Positions 10,717 to 18,980 are shown, counted from the first letter of the stretch. The stretch: 64,000 nucleotides of DNA from JBFAPK01 sp040676675 (GCF_040676675.1 NZ_JBFAPK010000042.1:16102-80101), one strand, 5' to 3'. A program made the numbers and translations. The notes: generated from the letters alone by a model not told the origin.

Positions 10717-10756
10717 GTCGATGCCCCGGCCCGGCGAGCCGGTCCGGGGCATCGAC
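10717..10756 (-). promoter_or_regulatory. Intercistronic hairpin between groES and groEL
   Basis: A perfect 13-bp stem (10717-10729 with 10744-10756) encloses a 14-base loop, 14 bases after the groES stop. It could act as a partial terminator or processing site that lets groES be made in excess of groEL; monocistronic groES mRNA is known in Streptomyces. The effect here is inferred. Confidence 0.55.
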
Positions 10757-10769
10757 ACTGATGTTCTGG

Positions 10770-11078
10770 TTACTTCTCGATGACCGCGAGGACGTCGCGG
10801 GCGGAGAGCACCAGGTACTCCTCGCCGGCGTACTTGACCTCGGTGCCGCCGTACTTCGAGTAGATGACGGTGTCGCCGACCTTGACGTCAACCGGGATCC
10901 GGTTGCCGTCGTCGTCGAAGCGGCCCGGGCCGACAGCGAGGACGGTGCCCTCCTGCGGCTTCTCCTTGGCGGTGTCGGGAATCACGATGCCCGACGCCGT
11001 GGTGGTCTCAGCCTCGTTCGCCTGGACCAGGATCCGGTCCTCGAGCGGCTTGATCGCAACCTTGGTCGCGGTAGTCAC
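10770..11078 (-). CDS. groES: 10 kDa co-chaperonin GroES
   Basis: A 102-residue co-chaperonin that caps the GroEL ring. It has the mobile-loop region QANEAETTTASGIVIP, the PQEGTVLAVGPG strand and the YSKYGGTEVKY segment near the C-terminus. GTG 11078 was chosen because AGGAGG lies 8 bases before it; ATG 11084, which adds two residues (MP), is only 2 bases from the same site. It is the first gene of the groES-groEL operon, with two CIRCE operators upstream. Confidence 0.96.
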   Translation of the reverse strand: MTTATKVAIKPLEDRILVQANEAETTTASGIVIPDTAKEKPQEGTVLAVGPGRFDDDGNRIPVDVKVGDTVIYSKYGGTEVKYAGEEYLVLSARDVLAVIEK

Positions 11079-11218
11079 GGGCATACCCTCCTGGGGTACT
11101 TGGTTTCTGTACCGCCCGGCGAACCGGGCGGCGTCAATCTGCCACATGCCACCGGGCGGGTCCGTCGTCGCGGGTGCCGGGTCCGCCTGGCGCTCAGCCT
11201 CCGGACGGAGCCCGGAAG

Positions 11219-11245
11219 CTGGCACCCTCGGTTCGAGAGTGCTAA
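11219..11245 (-). promoter_or_regulatory. CIRCE operator 2 (HrcA site)
   Basis: Read towards groES, TTAGCACTC is followed by 9 bases and then GGGTGCCAG. The left arm is a perfect CIRCE half and the right arm matches in 6 of 9 positions. It lies just downstream of the predicted transcription start, so bound HrcA would block transcription. Confidence 0.85.
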
Positions 11246-11249
11246 CGGC

Positions 11250-11279
11250 AGGTTATGCCGGCGGCTAGCACTCCGTCAA
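11250..11279 (-). promoter_or_regulatory. groESL promoter
   Basis: Read towards groES, TTGACG (-35, plus-strand 11274-11279) and TAACCT (-10, 11250-11255) are separated by 18 bases. This is a good housekeeping sigma promoter. The -35 box lies inside CIRCE 1 and the start would fall near CIRCE 2. Confidence 0.75.
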
Positions 11280-11291
11280 GGAGAGTGCCAA
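11265..11291 (-). promoter_or_regulatory. CIRCE operator 1 (HrcA site)
   Basis: Read towards groES, TTGGCACTC is followed by exactly 9 bases and GAGTGCTAG. This matches the CIRCE consensus in 16 of 18 arm positions. It overlaps the -35 hexamer of the groES promoter. Confidence 0.9.
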
Positions 11292-11351
11292 CACGCCACC
11301 GCCGCGTGTCCCGCTGGCCCCGGACTTCGGGTCCCGCACGAGAATGTGGCC

Positions 11352-12575
11352 GTGGATCTCGACCAGCTGGCCGCCCTGCGTACCCCGGCCGGGACGGCGG
11401 CGCTCGACCTGGCGGCCGGGCTGGCCGGTGGCGACCCGCTCGCCGCCGCCGCCGCGCTGCGCTCGGCCGGCGTGCCCGCCGGGCTCGCGGCCGGCGCGCT
11501 CACCCAGGCCGAGCTGCGCCGCCGCGCCGCGCGGAAGTTCGGGCCCGCGGCGGCCCGGATGTTCTTCACCCGGGCCGGGCTGGAGCAGGCCACCCGGGCC
11601 GTGGTGGCCGACCGGCGGGCCGCCCGGCTGCGGGCCGCCGGGGTCGAGGCCCTCGCCGACCTGGGTTGCGGCCTCGGTGCCGACGCGCTCGCCGCCGCCC
11701 GGGCCGGCATCCGCGTGTACGGCGTCGAGGCGGACCCGCTCACCGCCGCGATGGCCACCGCCAACGCCGAGGCGGCCGGGGTGGCCGACCGGTTCACGGT
11801 CGAGTGCGGCGACGCCACCGCCTTCGACGTGAACCGGGTGGACGGCGTCTTCTGCGACCCGGCGCGGCGGCGGGCCGGTACCGGACGGCGGATCTTCGAC
11901 CCGGCGGCCTACTCACCGCCCTGGGACTTCGTCACCGGCCTCGCCGAGCGGGTCCCCCGCACCGTGGTGAAGGTCGCACCGGGCATCGACCACACGCTGA
12001 TCCCGGCCGGGGCCGAGGCGGAGTGGGTCAGCGTCGACGGCGAGCTGGTGGAGGCGGCCCTCTGGTGCGGCCCGCTCGCCACGGCCCCCCGCCGCGCCAC
12101 CCTGCTGCGGGTCGGGCGCGAGGTCGGGCGGCTCGCCGGCGGCGGTACGGCCGAGGCGCCCGTCGGGCCGGTCCGGCGCTACCTCTACGACCCCGACGGT
12201 GCCGTGGTCCGCGCCCACCTGGTGGCCGAGTTCGCCGAGACCGTCACCGGCGTCCTGGCCGACCCGAGCATCGCGTACGTCTACGCGGACGCGCCCACCC
12301 CGTCGCCGTTCGGCCGCTGTCTGGAGATCACCGACGTGCTGCCGTTCTCGCTGAAGCGGCTGCGCGCGCTCCTGCGCGAGCGGGGTGTCGGCCGGGTGGA
12401 GATCCTCAAGCGCGGCTCCGCGCTCGAGCCGGAGCAGCTCCGGCGCGACCTGCGGCTCGCCGGCCCCGCCTCGGCCAGCGTCGTGCTGACCCGGGTCGCC
12501 GGCGCGCCGACGGTGCTGCTCTGCCAGCCGGTACCGGCCGACGCCGCAGCCGGCCCGCACCCGCCGGGCCGGTGA
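11352..12575 (+). CDS. Class I SAM-dependent methyltransferase with THUMP-like domain
   Basis: The 407-residue protein has a Rossmann methyltransferase core: LADLGCGLGADAL is the SAM-binding motif I and FCDPARR takes the place of the catalytic NPPY-like motif IV. A C-terminal ~90 residues (CLEITDVLPFSLKRLRALL onward) match the THUMP-like domain found on a group of actinobacterial methyltransferases presumed to modify RNA. Substrate unknown. It diverges from groES; start codons GTG 11346 and GTG 11352 are both possible and neither has a clear ribosome site. Confidence 0.82.
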   Translation: MDLDQLAALRTPAGTAALDLAAGLAGGDPLAAAAALRSAGVPAGLAAGALTQAELRRRAARKFGPAAARMFFTRAGLEQATRAVVADRRAARLRAAGVEALADLGCGLGADALAAARAGIRVYGVEADPLTAAMATANAEAAGVADRFTVECGDATAFDVNRVDGVFCDPARRRAGTGRRIFDPAAYSPPWDFVTGLAERVPRTVVKVAPGIDHTLIPAGAEAEWVSVDGELVEAALWCGPLATAPRRATLLRVGREVGRLAGGGTAEAPVGPVRRYLYDPDGAVVRAHLVAEFAETVTGVLADPSIAYVYADAPTPSPFGRCLEITDVLPFSLKRLRALLRERGVGRVEILKRGSALEPEQLRRDLRLAGPASASVVLTRVAGAPTVLLCQPVPADAAAGPHPPGR

Positions 12576-12716
12576 GCGGCCGGTCCGCCGGCCCGGTGAG
12601 CGTCCGGCTCCCGGGCTCGGCGGCTGCCGGCGGCCCTCCGGTCAATGTCCCTGTACGTCGGCGTATGCCGCCGCCCGTTTCCCGGCGGCCGACGGCGCGG
12701 CGGTAGGTTGGCGCTC

Positions 12717-13193
12717 ATGGCGGGTCAGGGCACTCCGGCGACGGCGCTGCTGGTGAAGCAGAAGGTGACCCACCGTACGCACCCGTACGACGTGTCACCG
12801 GACTCGCCCCGCTACGGTGCCGAGGTCGCCGCCGCGCTGGGCGTACCGCCGGAGCGGGTCTTCAAGTCGCTGGTGACCGAGGTCGACGGCGCCCTCACCG
12901 TGGCGGTGGTACCGGTCACCGGCGAGCTGGACCTCAAGGCGCTCGCCGCGTCCGTGGGCGGCAAGCGGGCCGTGCTCGCCGACCGAGCCGTCGCCGAACG
13001 CGCCACCGGGTACGTCCGGGGCGGCATCAGCCCGCTCGGGCAGCGCAAGCGGCTGCCGACCGTGGTCGACTCGTCCGCCACCGGACTCAGCACGATGTAC
13101 GTCTCGGCGGGCCGCCGCGGTCTCCAGCTCGAACTCGCCCCGGCCGACCTGATCCGGCTCACCGGCGCCACCACGGCCCCGATCGCCGCCTGA
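12717..13193 (+). CDS. ybaK: YbaK/EbsC-type Cys-tRNA(Pro) deacylase
   Basis: A 158-residue protein of the YbaK/ProXp family that hydrolyses Cys-tRNA(Pro) (and sometimes Cys-tRNA(Cys)) mis-made by prolyl-tRNA synthetase. Landmarks are KSLVTEVDG, the substrate-pocket segment YVRGGISPLGQRKRLPTVVD and a C-terminal SAGRRGLQLELAPADL. TAGGTT at 12704-12709 lies 7 bases before ATG 12717, indicating a leaderless transcript. It is followed by two hairpins at 13201-13267. Confidence 0.9.
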   Translation: MAGQGTPATALLVKQKVTHRTHPYDVSPDSPRYGAEVAAALGVPPERVFKSLVTEVDGALTVAVVPVTGELDLKALAASVGGKRAVLADRAVAERATGYVRGGISPLGQRKRLPTVVDSSATGLSTMYVSAGRRGLQLELAPADLIRLTGATTAPIAA

Positions 13194-13200
13194 GCGGCCC

Positions 13201-13267
13201 GACGGGAGAGCGCGCCCGTCCACGTACCCGAACGCGGCGAACAACGCGACCGGCGTGGCGTTCGGGT
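13201..13267 (+). terminator. Tandem hairpins after ybaK
   Basis: GACGGG/CCCGTC forms a 6-bp stem at 13201-13220. Directly after it, ACCCGAACGC at 13226-13235 pairs perfectly with GCGTTCGGGT at 13258-13267. They start 8 bases after the ybaK stop and are likely to end its transcript. Confidence 0.6.
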
Positions 13268-13390
13268 CTCACGCCATCGCGCGCCGCGAGCGTCGCCCTG
13301 GGGGCGCCGGGGCGAAACGATCTACCTACCGGGTGTAGTCGCAGGTGGAGGGCGCCCTGGTAGCCGCCGCGTGTCCACCGCGTTGCGGAA

Positions 13391-13409
13391 TTGTTATCGG
13401 CGCCAACAA
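13391..13409. promoter_or_regulatory. Candidate operator for the ROK repressor of the xyl operon
   Basis: TTGTT and AACAA flank a 9-base centre in a 19-base near-palindrome (14 of 18 positions symmetric), 176 bases upstream of the binding-protein gene. ROK repressors of sugar operons bind such A/T-ended palindromes. The assignment is by position and symmetry only. Confidence 0.35.
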
Positions 13410-13584
13410 ACTCGTGACCTCGGCAGTCTTGCGGCGAGGGCACACCGAGAAATACGTTGCCGGACACAACAAAAGTAACCGTCGTCTCACGTTCTCCATC
13501 AGTGCCGCGTCCGTGACCGTCTTGGCCGCACCACCCGGACCGGGCACCGAACACCCCCACCCATCCCTCGAAAGGACCCGTGCA

Positions 13585-14679
13585 ATGCGCAAAGGGATCC
13601 TGGCCGTCGCCGCGGCCGGCCTACTGGTCACCGGCGGTCTCTCCGCCTGTGGCGACGACTCGGGCAGCAAAGGCGCCGGGGGCGCGAAGACGCCCAAGAT
13701 CGGCGTGATCCTGCCGGACAGCAAGTCCTCCGGACGTTGGGAGGGCGCGGACCGCCCGTTCCTGGAGCAGGCGTTCAAGGCCGCGGGCGTCCAGTACGAC
13801 ATCCAGAACGCCCAGAACGACAAGACCCAGTTCCAGACCATCGCGGACCAGATGATCACCAGCGGGGTGACCGCCCTGATGATCGTCAACCTGGACTCCG
13901 GTACCGGTAAGGCCGTGCTCGACAAGGCCAAGTCGCAGGGCGTGGCGACGATCGACTACGACCGGCTCACCCTCGGCGGCTCGGCGCAGTACTACGTCAG
14001 CTTCGACAACGTGGCCGTCGGCAAGCTCCAGGGCGAGGGCCTGGTCAAGTGCCTGACCGACATGAAGGTCCAGAAGCCGGTGGTGGCCGAGCTGAACGGC
14101 TCGCCGACCGACAACAACGCCACCCTGTTCAAGAACGGCTACGACTCGGTCCTCAAGCCGAAGTACGACTCGGGCGAGTACACCAAGGGCCCGGACGACT
14201 CGGTGCCGGACTGGGACCCGGCCCAGGCGCTCACCATCTTCGAGCAGCAGCTCACCAAGCAGAGCGGGAAGATCGACGGCGTGCTGGCCGCGAACGACAA
14301 GCTCGGCAACGCCGCCATCTCGATCCTCAAGAAGAACAGCCTCAACGGCAAGGTGCCGGTGACCGGGCAGGACGCGGAGCCCCAGGGCCTGCAGAACATC
14401 CTCGCCGGCGACCAGTGCATGACCGTCTACAAGGCCGTCAAGCAGGAGGCGGCGGCCGCCGCCGACCTGGCGATCGCGCTGGCCAAGGGCGAGAAGAAGG
14501 ACACCGGCCAGACGGTCCGTGACCCGGAGGGCAACCGGGACGTGCCGGCCGTGCTGCTCCAGCCGAAGGCGATCACCAAGGAGAACGTCAAGGACGTCAT
14601 CGCCGACGGGTACGTGACCAAGGCGGAGGTCTGCACCCCCGCGCTCGCGTCGGCCTGCGCCGCCGCCGGCATCAGCTGA
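13585..14679 (+). CDS. xylF: XylF-like sugar-binding lipoprotein of ABC importer
   Basis: A 364-residue lipoprotein: short basic N-terminus, hydrophobic run and lipobox LSAC with Cys22. The mature part is a periplasmic-binding-protein type I fold resembling D-xylose-binding proteins (KIGVILPDSKSSGRWEGADRP, IDYDRLTLGG, YYVSFDNVAVGKLQGE). It should capture a sugar outside the cell and deliver it to the permease encoded at 15634. It is the first gene of the four-gene cluster; a strong hairpin separates it from the ATPase gene. The exact sugar (xylose versus a related pentose or disaccharide) is inferred. Confidence 0.87.
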   Translation: MRKGILAVAAAGLLVTGGLSACGDDSGSKGAGGAKTPKIGVILPDSKSSGRWEGADRPFLEQAFKAAGVQYDIQNAQNDKTQFQTIADQMITSGVTALMIVNLDSGTGKAVLDKAKSQGVATIDYDRLTLGGSAQYYVSFDNVAVGKLQGEGLVKCLTDMKVQKPVVAELNGSPTDNNATLFKNGYDSVLKPKYDSGEYTKGPDDSVPDWDPAQALTIFEQQLTKQSGKIDGVLAANDKLGNAAISILKKNSLNGKVPVTGQDAEPQGLQNILAGDQCMTVYKAVKQEAAAAADLAIALAKGEKKDTGQTVRDPEGNRDVPAVLLQPKAITKENVKDVIADGYVTKAEVCTPALASACAAAGIS

Positions 14680-14721
14680 ACCAGTCCCGGCCGACCGGCC
14701 GGTCTCCGGCACCGCCGAGGC

Positions 14722-14761
14722 GGAGCCGCCCGGCACGCCAACCCGCGTGCCGGGCGGCTCC
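14722..14761 (+). promoter_or_regulatory. Intercistronic hairpin between xylF and xylG
   Basis: A perfect 16-bp stem (14722-14737 with 14746-14761) with an 8-base loop lies between the binding-protein and ATPase genes. Hairpins at this place commonly protect or terminate upstream mRNA so that the binding protein is made in excess. No T-run follows, so readthrough to xylG is expected. Confidence 0.65.
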
Positions 14762-14812
14762 GTCGAGCTGACGGGCACCCTCGATCGGACACCCGCGTAA
14801 AGGAGATGCTCC

Positions 14813-15637
14813 GTGTCCGCACAACCCCTGTTGGAACTGCGCGGGATCGACAAGAACTTCGGTCCCGTCCAGGTCCTGCGCGACGTCGCCTTCGCCGCCC
14901 ATCCGGGCGAGGTGACCGCACTCGTCGGCGACAACGGAGCCGGCAAGTCCACCCTCGTCAAGTGCATCAGCGGCATCTACCCCATCGACGGTGGGGAGGT
15001 CCTCTTCGAGGGCCGCCCGGTGCACATCAACACCCCGCGGGACGCCGCCGGGCTCGGCATCGAGGTGGTCTACCAGGACCTGGCGCTCTGCGACAACCTC
15101 GACATCGTGCAGAACATGTTCCTCGGCCGGGAGAAGCGCAGCGGCCTGGTGCTCGACGAGCCGACGATGGAGAAGATGGCCGCGGACACGCTGGCCGGCC
15201 TCTCCGTCCGTACGGTCAAGTCGCTGCGCCAGTACGTCTCCAGCCTCTCCGGCGGACAGCGCCAGACCGTCGCCATCGCCAAGGCCGTGCTCTGGAACAG
15301 CAAGGTCGTCATCCTGGACGAGCCGACGGCCGCCCTCGGCGTCGCGCAGACGGCCCAGGTACTCGAACTCGTCCGCCGGCTGGCCGACAAGGGCCTCGCC
15401 GTCGTGCTCATCTCGCACAACATGAACGACGTCTTCGCCGTCGCCGACCGGATCGCCGCGCTCTACCTCGGCCAGATGGTCGCCCAGGTGAAGACCACCG
15501 ACGTCACCCACGCCCAGGTGGTCGAACTGATCACCGCGGGCCGCTCCGGCGCCCTCGGCCTCGCCGCCGAGCCCGCCGAGGGCCAGCCCGACAATGGCGC
15601 CGAGCCCGCCGACACCGCCCCAGGAGCAGTCCGATGA
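14813..15637 (+). CDS. xylG: XylG-like ABC transporter ATPase (single domain)
   Basis: A 274-residue ATPase with Walker A GDNGAGKST, signature LSGGQRQ and Walker B VVILDEPT, followed by the switch His in ISHN. Enterobacterial XylG and other carbohydrate importers of this class have two fused ATPase domains (about 500 residues). Only one is present here, so the working complex must use two copies. GTG 14813 follows AAAGGAG by 7 bases. The stop overlaps the permease start (ATGA). Confidence 0.9.
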   Translation: MSAQPLLELRGIDKNFGPVQVLRDVAFAAHPGEVTALVGDNGAGKSTLVKCISGIYPIDGGEVLFEGRPVHINTPRDAAGLGIEVVYQDLALCDNLDIVQNMFLGREKRSGLVLDEPTMEKMAADTLAGLSVRTVKSLRQYVSSLSGGQRQTVAIAKAVLWNSKVVILDEPTAALGVAQTAQVLELVRRLADKGLAVVLISHNMNDVFAVADRIAALYLGQMVAQVKTTDVTHAQVVELITAGRSGALGLAAEPAEGQPDNGAEPADTAPGAVR

Positions 15638-16896
15638 CCACTACGACCGCCGTCCGGGCGGAGGGGCCCGCAGCCGTCACCCCCACCCCCACCGTCGGCA
15701 GCCACCTGCGCAACTACTGGTCCCGGGTACGCGGCGGCGACCTCGGTTCGCTCCCCGCCGTAGCCGGCCTCGTCGTGCTTTGCGCGGTCTTCGCGATCGT
15801 GCGCCCGGTCTTCCTCTCCGCGGCCAACTTCGCCAACCTCTTCACCCAGGGCGCCGCGGTCACGGTGATCGCGATGGGCCTGATCTTCGTACTGCTGCTC
15901 GGTGAGATCGACCTCTCGGCCGGCTTCGCCAGCGGCGTCTGTGCCGCCATCCTGGCCAACGTCGCCACCGTGCTCGGCCTGCCCTGGTACGTCGCGGTCC
16001 TCGCGGCCGTCGGCACCGGCGTCCTCATCGGCCTGGTGCTCGGCATGCTGGTGGCGAAGGTCGGCATACCGTCGTTCGTGGTCACCCTGGCCGGGTTCCT
16101 GGCGTTCCAGGGCATCGTGCTGCTCCTGATGAAGGAGGGCACCAACATCTCGATCAACGACGACGTCCTCGTCGCGATCGAGAACGGCAAGGTGCCGCCG
16201 GCACTCGGCTGGATCTTCGCGGCGCTCGCCGTCGCCGGGTACGCCCTCGTGCAGCTGCTGCGGCACCACAACCGCACCTCGCACGGCCTCATCGCCGACC
16301 CGCTCGCCGTGGTGATCGGCCGGATCGCGACGCTCGCCATCATCCTGGGCATCGCGGTCTACGTGCTCAACCTGGAGCGCAGCATCAACCCGCTGATCAC
16401 CTCCAACAAGGGCATGCCCATCGTCGTACCGATCATCGCGGTGCTGCTGGTGGTCTGGACCTTCGTCCTGCAGCGCACCGCGTACGGCCGGCACCTGTAC
16501 GCGGTCGGCGGCAACCGGGAGGCGGCGCGGCGCGCCGGTATCCCGGTCGACCGGATCCGCATCTCGGCGTTCGTCATCTGCTCCGGCATGGCCGCGATCG
16601 GCGGCATCATCGCGGCGAGCCAGGGACGCTCGGTCGACCCGAACACCGGCGGCAGCAACGTGCTGCTCTACGCGGTCGGCGCGGCGGTGATCGGCGGTAC
16701 CAGCCTCTTCGGTGGCAAGGGCCGGATGGTCGACGCCGTGCTCGGTGGCGCCGTGGTGGCGGTCATCATCAACGGCATGGGTCTGATGGGCTACAAGTCG
16801 GGCGTCAAGTACGTTCTCACCGGCGTGGTGCTGCTGCTCGCCGCGGGCGTCGACGCGCTCTCCCGGCGGAGGGCGGCAGCCACGGGCACCCGCTGA
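15634..16896 (+). CDS. xylH: XylH-like ABC sugar permease
   Basis: A 420-residue polytopic membrane protein of the ribose/xylose permease family, with roughly ten hydrophobic segments. The family segments GEIDLSAGFASG and AVGGNREAARRAGI are present, the latter near the cytoplasmic loop that contacts the ATPase. It should form the membrane channel with the XylG-like ATPase. The start overlaps the xylG stop as ATGA, indicating coupled translation. Confidence 0.9.
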   Translation: MTTTTAVRAEGPAAVTPTPTVGSHLRNYWSRVRGGDLGSLPAVAGLVVLCAVFAIVRPVFLSAANFANLFTQGAAVTVIAMGLIFVLLLGEIDLSAGFASGVCAAILANVATVLGLPWYVAVLAAVGTGVLIGLVLGMLVAKVGIPSFVVTLAGFLAFQGIVLLLMKEGTNISINDDVLVAIENGKVPPALGWIFAALAVAGYALVQLLRHHNRTSHGLIADPLAVVIGRIATLAIILGIAVYVLNLERSINPLITSNKGMPIVVPIIAVLLVVWTFVLQRTAYGRHLYAVGGNREAARRAGIPVDRIRISAFVICSGMAAIGGIIAASQGRSVDPNTGGSNVLLYAVGAAVIGGTSLFGGKGRMVDAVLGGAVVAVIINGMGLMGYKSGVKYVLTGVVLLLAAGVDALSRRRAAATGTR

Positions 16897-16921
16897 ACCC
16901 TCCACTCCGGAGCACACGACA

Positions 16922-18100
16922 ATGCGCGCAGGGCCGAGCCAGGACGAGATCCGCCGGCAGAACCTCGGTGCGCTGCTGCGCTACGTACACATCCACGGGG
17001 CCACCTCGCGCGCGGAGCTGACCGCCACCCTCGGTCTGAACCGCAGCACCATCGGGGCGCTCACCGCCGACCTGGCGGCCGCGCGGCTCGTCAGCGAGGA
17101 GGCACCGCGGGAGACCGGCCGGGCCGGACGACCGTCGCTGGTCGTCCGGCCGGAGTCTTCCCTGGTGTACGCGTACGCGTACAGCATCGAGGTGGACCGG
17201 CTGCGGGCCGCCCGGATCGGGCTCGGCGGCGAGGTCCTCGACCGGCGGGAGGCGGCCCGGCCGCGCGGGCTGCTCGCCGAGGAGACGCTGCCGCTGCTCG
17301 CCGGCTTCGCCCGGCAGATGCAGCAGGCGGTACCGGCGGAGTCCGTCTACGTGGGCGGCGGCGTCGCGGTGAGCGGCATCGTCCGGGGCGAGCAGGGGCC
17401 GCTACACGTCAGCCCCCGTACCGGCTGGTCGGGCGAGCCGCTCGGCGAGGCGCTGGCCACCGTGGTCGGCCCGCGCCGGCCGGTACTGGTCGGCAACGCG
17501 GCCGACGTGGTGGCGCTCGCGGAGCACGCGCGGGGCGCCGGGGCCGGCTACGACAACGTGCTCTACCTGCACCGGGACGTGGGGATCGACGCCGGGATCA
17601 TCGTCGACGGGCGCCGGCTGACCGGACACGGCGGCTACGGCGGCGAGGTGGGGCACATGGTGGTGCGGCCCGACGGCCGCGCCTGCGGCTGCGGCTCCCG
17701 GGGCTGCTGGGAGACCGAGATCGGCGAGTACGCGATGCTCCGGCTCGCCGGGCGCGACACCGCCGCCCCCGGCGCCTCGCTCGCCCTCATCGACGCGGCC
17801 TCCCGGGGGGACGCCAGCGCCCAGGCGGCGGTACGGCACGTCGCCGACTGGCTCGGCTTCGGCGTCGCCAACCTGGTCAACATCTTCAACCCCGCGGTGG
17901 TCATCTTCGGCGGTACGCTCCGCGACATCTACCTCGCCGGGGCGGCCCGGGTGCGCAGCCGGCTCAACGCGATGGCGCTGCCCGCCGCCCGCGAGCAGGT
18001 CCGCCTGCGTACTCCCCTACTGGGCGAGGACGCGGCGCTGATCGGCGCGGCCGAACTCGCCTTCGAGCAGCTGCTCGCCGACCCACTCGACGCCGGCTGA
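16922..18100 (+). CDS. ROK-family transcriptional repressor of the xyl operon
   Basis: The 392-residue protein has an N-terminal winged helix (residues ~10-75; TSRAELTATLGLNRSTIGALTADL) and a C-terminal ROK sugar-kinase-like domain. The ROK zinc motif CGCGSRGCWE and the GHGGYGGEVGHM segment are intact. It is the fourth gene of the cluster, 25 bases after xylH, so it is likely the XylR-type repressor of the operon and part of its own transcript. ATG 16922 has GGAG upstream. The predicted inducer is the imported sugar. Confidence 0.88.
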   Translation: MRAGPSQDEIRRQNLGALLRYVHIHGATSRAELTATLGLNRSTIGALTADLAAARLVSEEAPRETGRAGRPSLVVRPESSLVYAYAYSIEVDRLRAARIGLGGEVLDRREAARPRGLLAEETLPLLAGFARQMQQAVPAESVYVGGGVAVSGIVRGEQGPLHVSPRTGWSGEPLGEALATVVGPRRPVLVGNAADVVALAEHARGAGAGYDNVLYLHRDVGIDAGIIVDGRRLTGHGGYGGEVGHMVVRPDGRACGCGSRGCWETEIGEYAMLRLAGRDTAAPGASLALIDAASRGDASAQAAVRHVADWLGFGVANLVNIFNPAVVIFGGTLRDIYLAGAARVRSRLNAMALPAAREQVRLRTPLLGEDAALIGAAELAFEQLLADPLDAG

Positions 18101-18127
18101 GATTGGTGGCGAGACGGTGGGGGCCGG

Positions 18128-18325
18128 TCAACAGGTGGCCGACTTCTCCTTCGGCGTTGCCGGCTTCTCCTTCGGCCTGCCGCCGAACAGCTCACGGTGC
18201 TTCTCCTGGTGTGCCCGGACGCTCGCCTCCCACGCCTCCTGATCCATCTCTGGATCGGGCGGCACCCATCGGTGCGACCCGTCCTCGTAGTGCATCGGCT
18301 CGTCACCGCGCCTGAGGAGGCTCAT
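18128..18325 (-). CDS. Small hydrophilic protein, third of a coupled trio
   Basis: A 65-residue charged protein (MSLLRRGDEPMHYEDGSHRW at its start, Lys-rich tail ending in SATC). I do not recognise it. Its ATG overlaps the stop of the upstream gene as TGATG, so its translation is probably coupled. A TTG start at 18337 is possible but less likely. It is the last gene of a three-gene unit divergent from the GntR-type gene. Confidence 0.6.
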   Translation of the reverse strand: MSLLRRGDEPMHYEDGSHRWVPPDPEMDQEAWEASVRAHQEKHRELFGGRPKEKPATPKEKSATC

Positions 18326-18585
18326 CAGCGGGTCCAAGCGATGAAGCGAACGTAGAGCTCGGCGGGGGATCTGCCGGCCAGATCACGCGTCGCGGCGTAC
18401 AGCCGATCGGCCATTTCCATCGAGAGTCCGATCCGATCCTCGCCGTACCGTCCGTACAACCGACTCCGGGCCTGCGGACACGGCCACGCCTCCTGACACG
18501 TGTCGCAGTCCCACTCGGGACGAACTGGTTCGTGGTCGTCGACGGCTGGGCCGCGTGCCGGCCCCCGCCCTTCGCTCGACGCCAC
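18325..18585 (-). CDS. Small protein with CDTC...WPC motif, second of the trio
   Basis: An 86-residue protein containing CDTCQEAWPCPQARSRL, a possible zinc site. Short actinobacterial proteins with a CxxCxxxWPCxxA motif are common beside small GntR or XRE regulators; their role is unknown. The C-terminal half (LYAATRDLAGRSPAELYVRF) is amphipathic. GTG 18585 lies 3 bases after the stop of the upstream gene, and its own stop overlaps the next ATG. The first ~15 residues are Gly/Arg-rich and the true start might be later. Confidence 0.6.
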   Translation of the reverse strand: MASSEGRGPARGPAVDDHEPVRPEWDCDTCQEAWPCPQARSRLYGRYGEDRIGLSMEMADRLYAATRDLAGRSPAELYVRFIAWTR

Positions 18586-18588
18586 CGC

Positions 18589-18789
18589 TCACCGCTTGGG
18601 GCATGGGCAGTCGCAGCGCCAGTCGCGCAGGTAGGCGTACGGTCCACCGCCGCCGTTCTCGATGCAGCGGTGCTCCGCCCGGCCGGCCGTCGCGCACCGG
18701 ATACAGAGGTATGCCAGGTACGGCGGTGGCATCGGATCCGGTTCATGCGCGGTCACGGGCCGTTCCCAGACAGCGCTGCGGTTCCTCAC
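18589..18789 (-). CDS. Small Cys-rich protein, first of the trio
   Basis: A 66-residue protein with six cysteines in the second half (YLCIRCATAG, HRCIENGG, WRCDCPCPKR), suggesting metal binding. GTG 18789 was chosen because GGAGGAGG lies 8 bases upstream, the best ribosome site in the neighbourhood. It heads the trio transcribed away from the GntR-type gene. Function unknown. Confidence 0.6.
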   Translation of the reverse strand: MRNRSAVWERPVTAHEPDPMPPPYLAYLCIRCATAGRAEHRCIENGGGGPYAYLRDWRCDCPCPKR

Positions 18790-18877
18790 GCGATCAGCCT
18801 CCTCCGCGTTTGGGCAGGTCCGGCCCCGGAGTCCTGGGGTCACGGAGCCGGACCGCCTTCCGGCAGGCCCCCTTGGT

Positions 18878-18979
18878 TGCCGACCGAGGGGACCCATCTC
18901 TGAACCTCCCACAGCTAGCGTTGGGTAGTCAATGGCTTCCCTTTGGTGATTTCCTATAGCTGCCGACCGAAGGGATCAC
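18878..18979. promoter_or_regulatory. Divergent control region with a TGCCGACCGA direct repeat
   Basis: TGCCGACCGA-R-GGGA-Y-C occurs at 18878-18894 and again at 18961-18977 (15 of 17 bases identical), 83 bases apart. They lie between the cysteine-rich trio and the GntR-type gene. The second copy sits directly at the ribosome site of the GntR gene. These may be operators for that regulator. Confidence 0.4.
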
Positions 18980-18980
18980 C

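Larger units (their letters stand above)
13194..13584. other. Intergenic region between ybaK and xylF
   Basis: The 391-base gap holds two hairpins near the ybaK end (13201-13267) and a near-palindrome at 13391-13409. The second half is less GC-rich and presumably carries the xyl promoter, but I could not fix a -35/-10 pair. I found no coding frame with good support. Confidence 0.5.

Noticed and set aside
13391..13409. Catabolite or LacI-type operator
   Set aside because: The centre lacks the CG core and flanking pattern of LacI-family sites; a ROK regulator is encoded in the same cluster, so that reading was preferred at low confidence.
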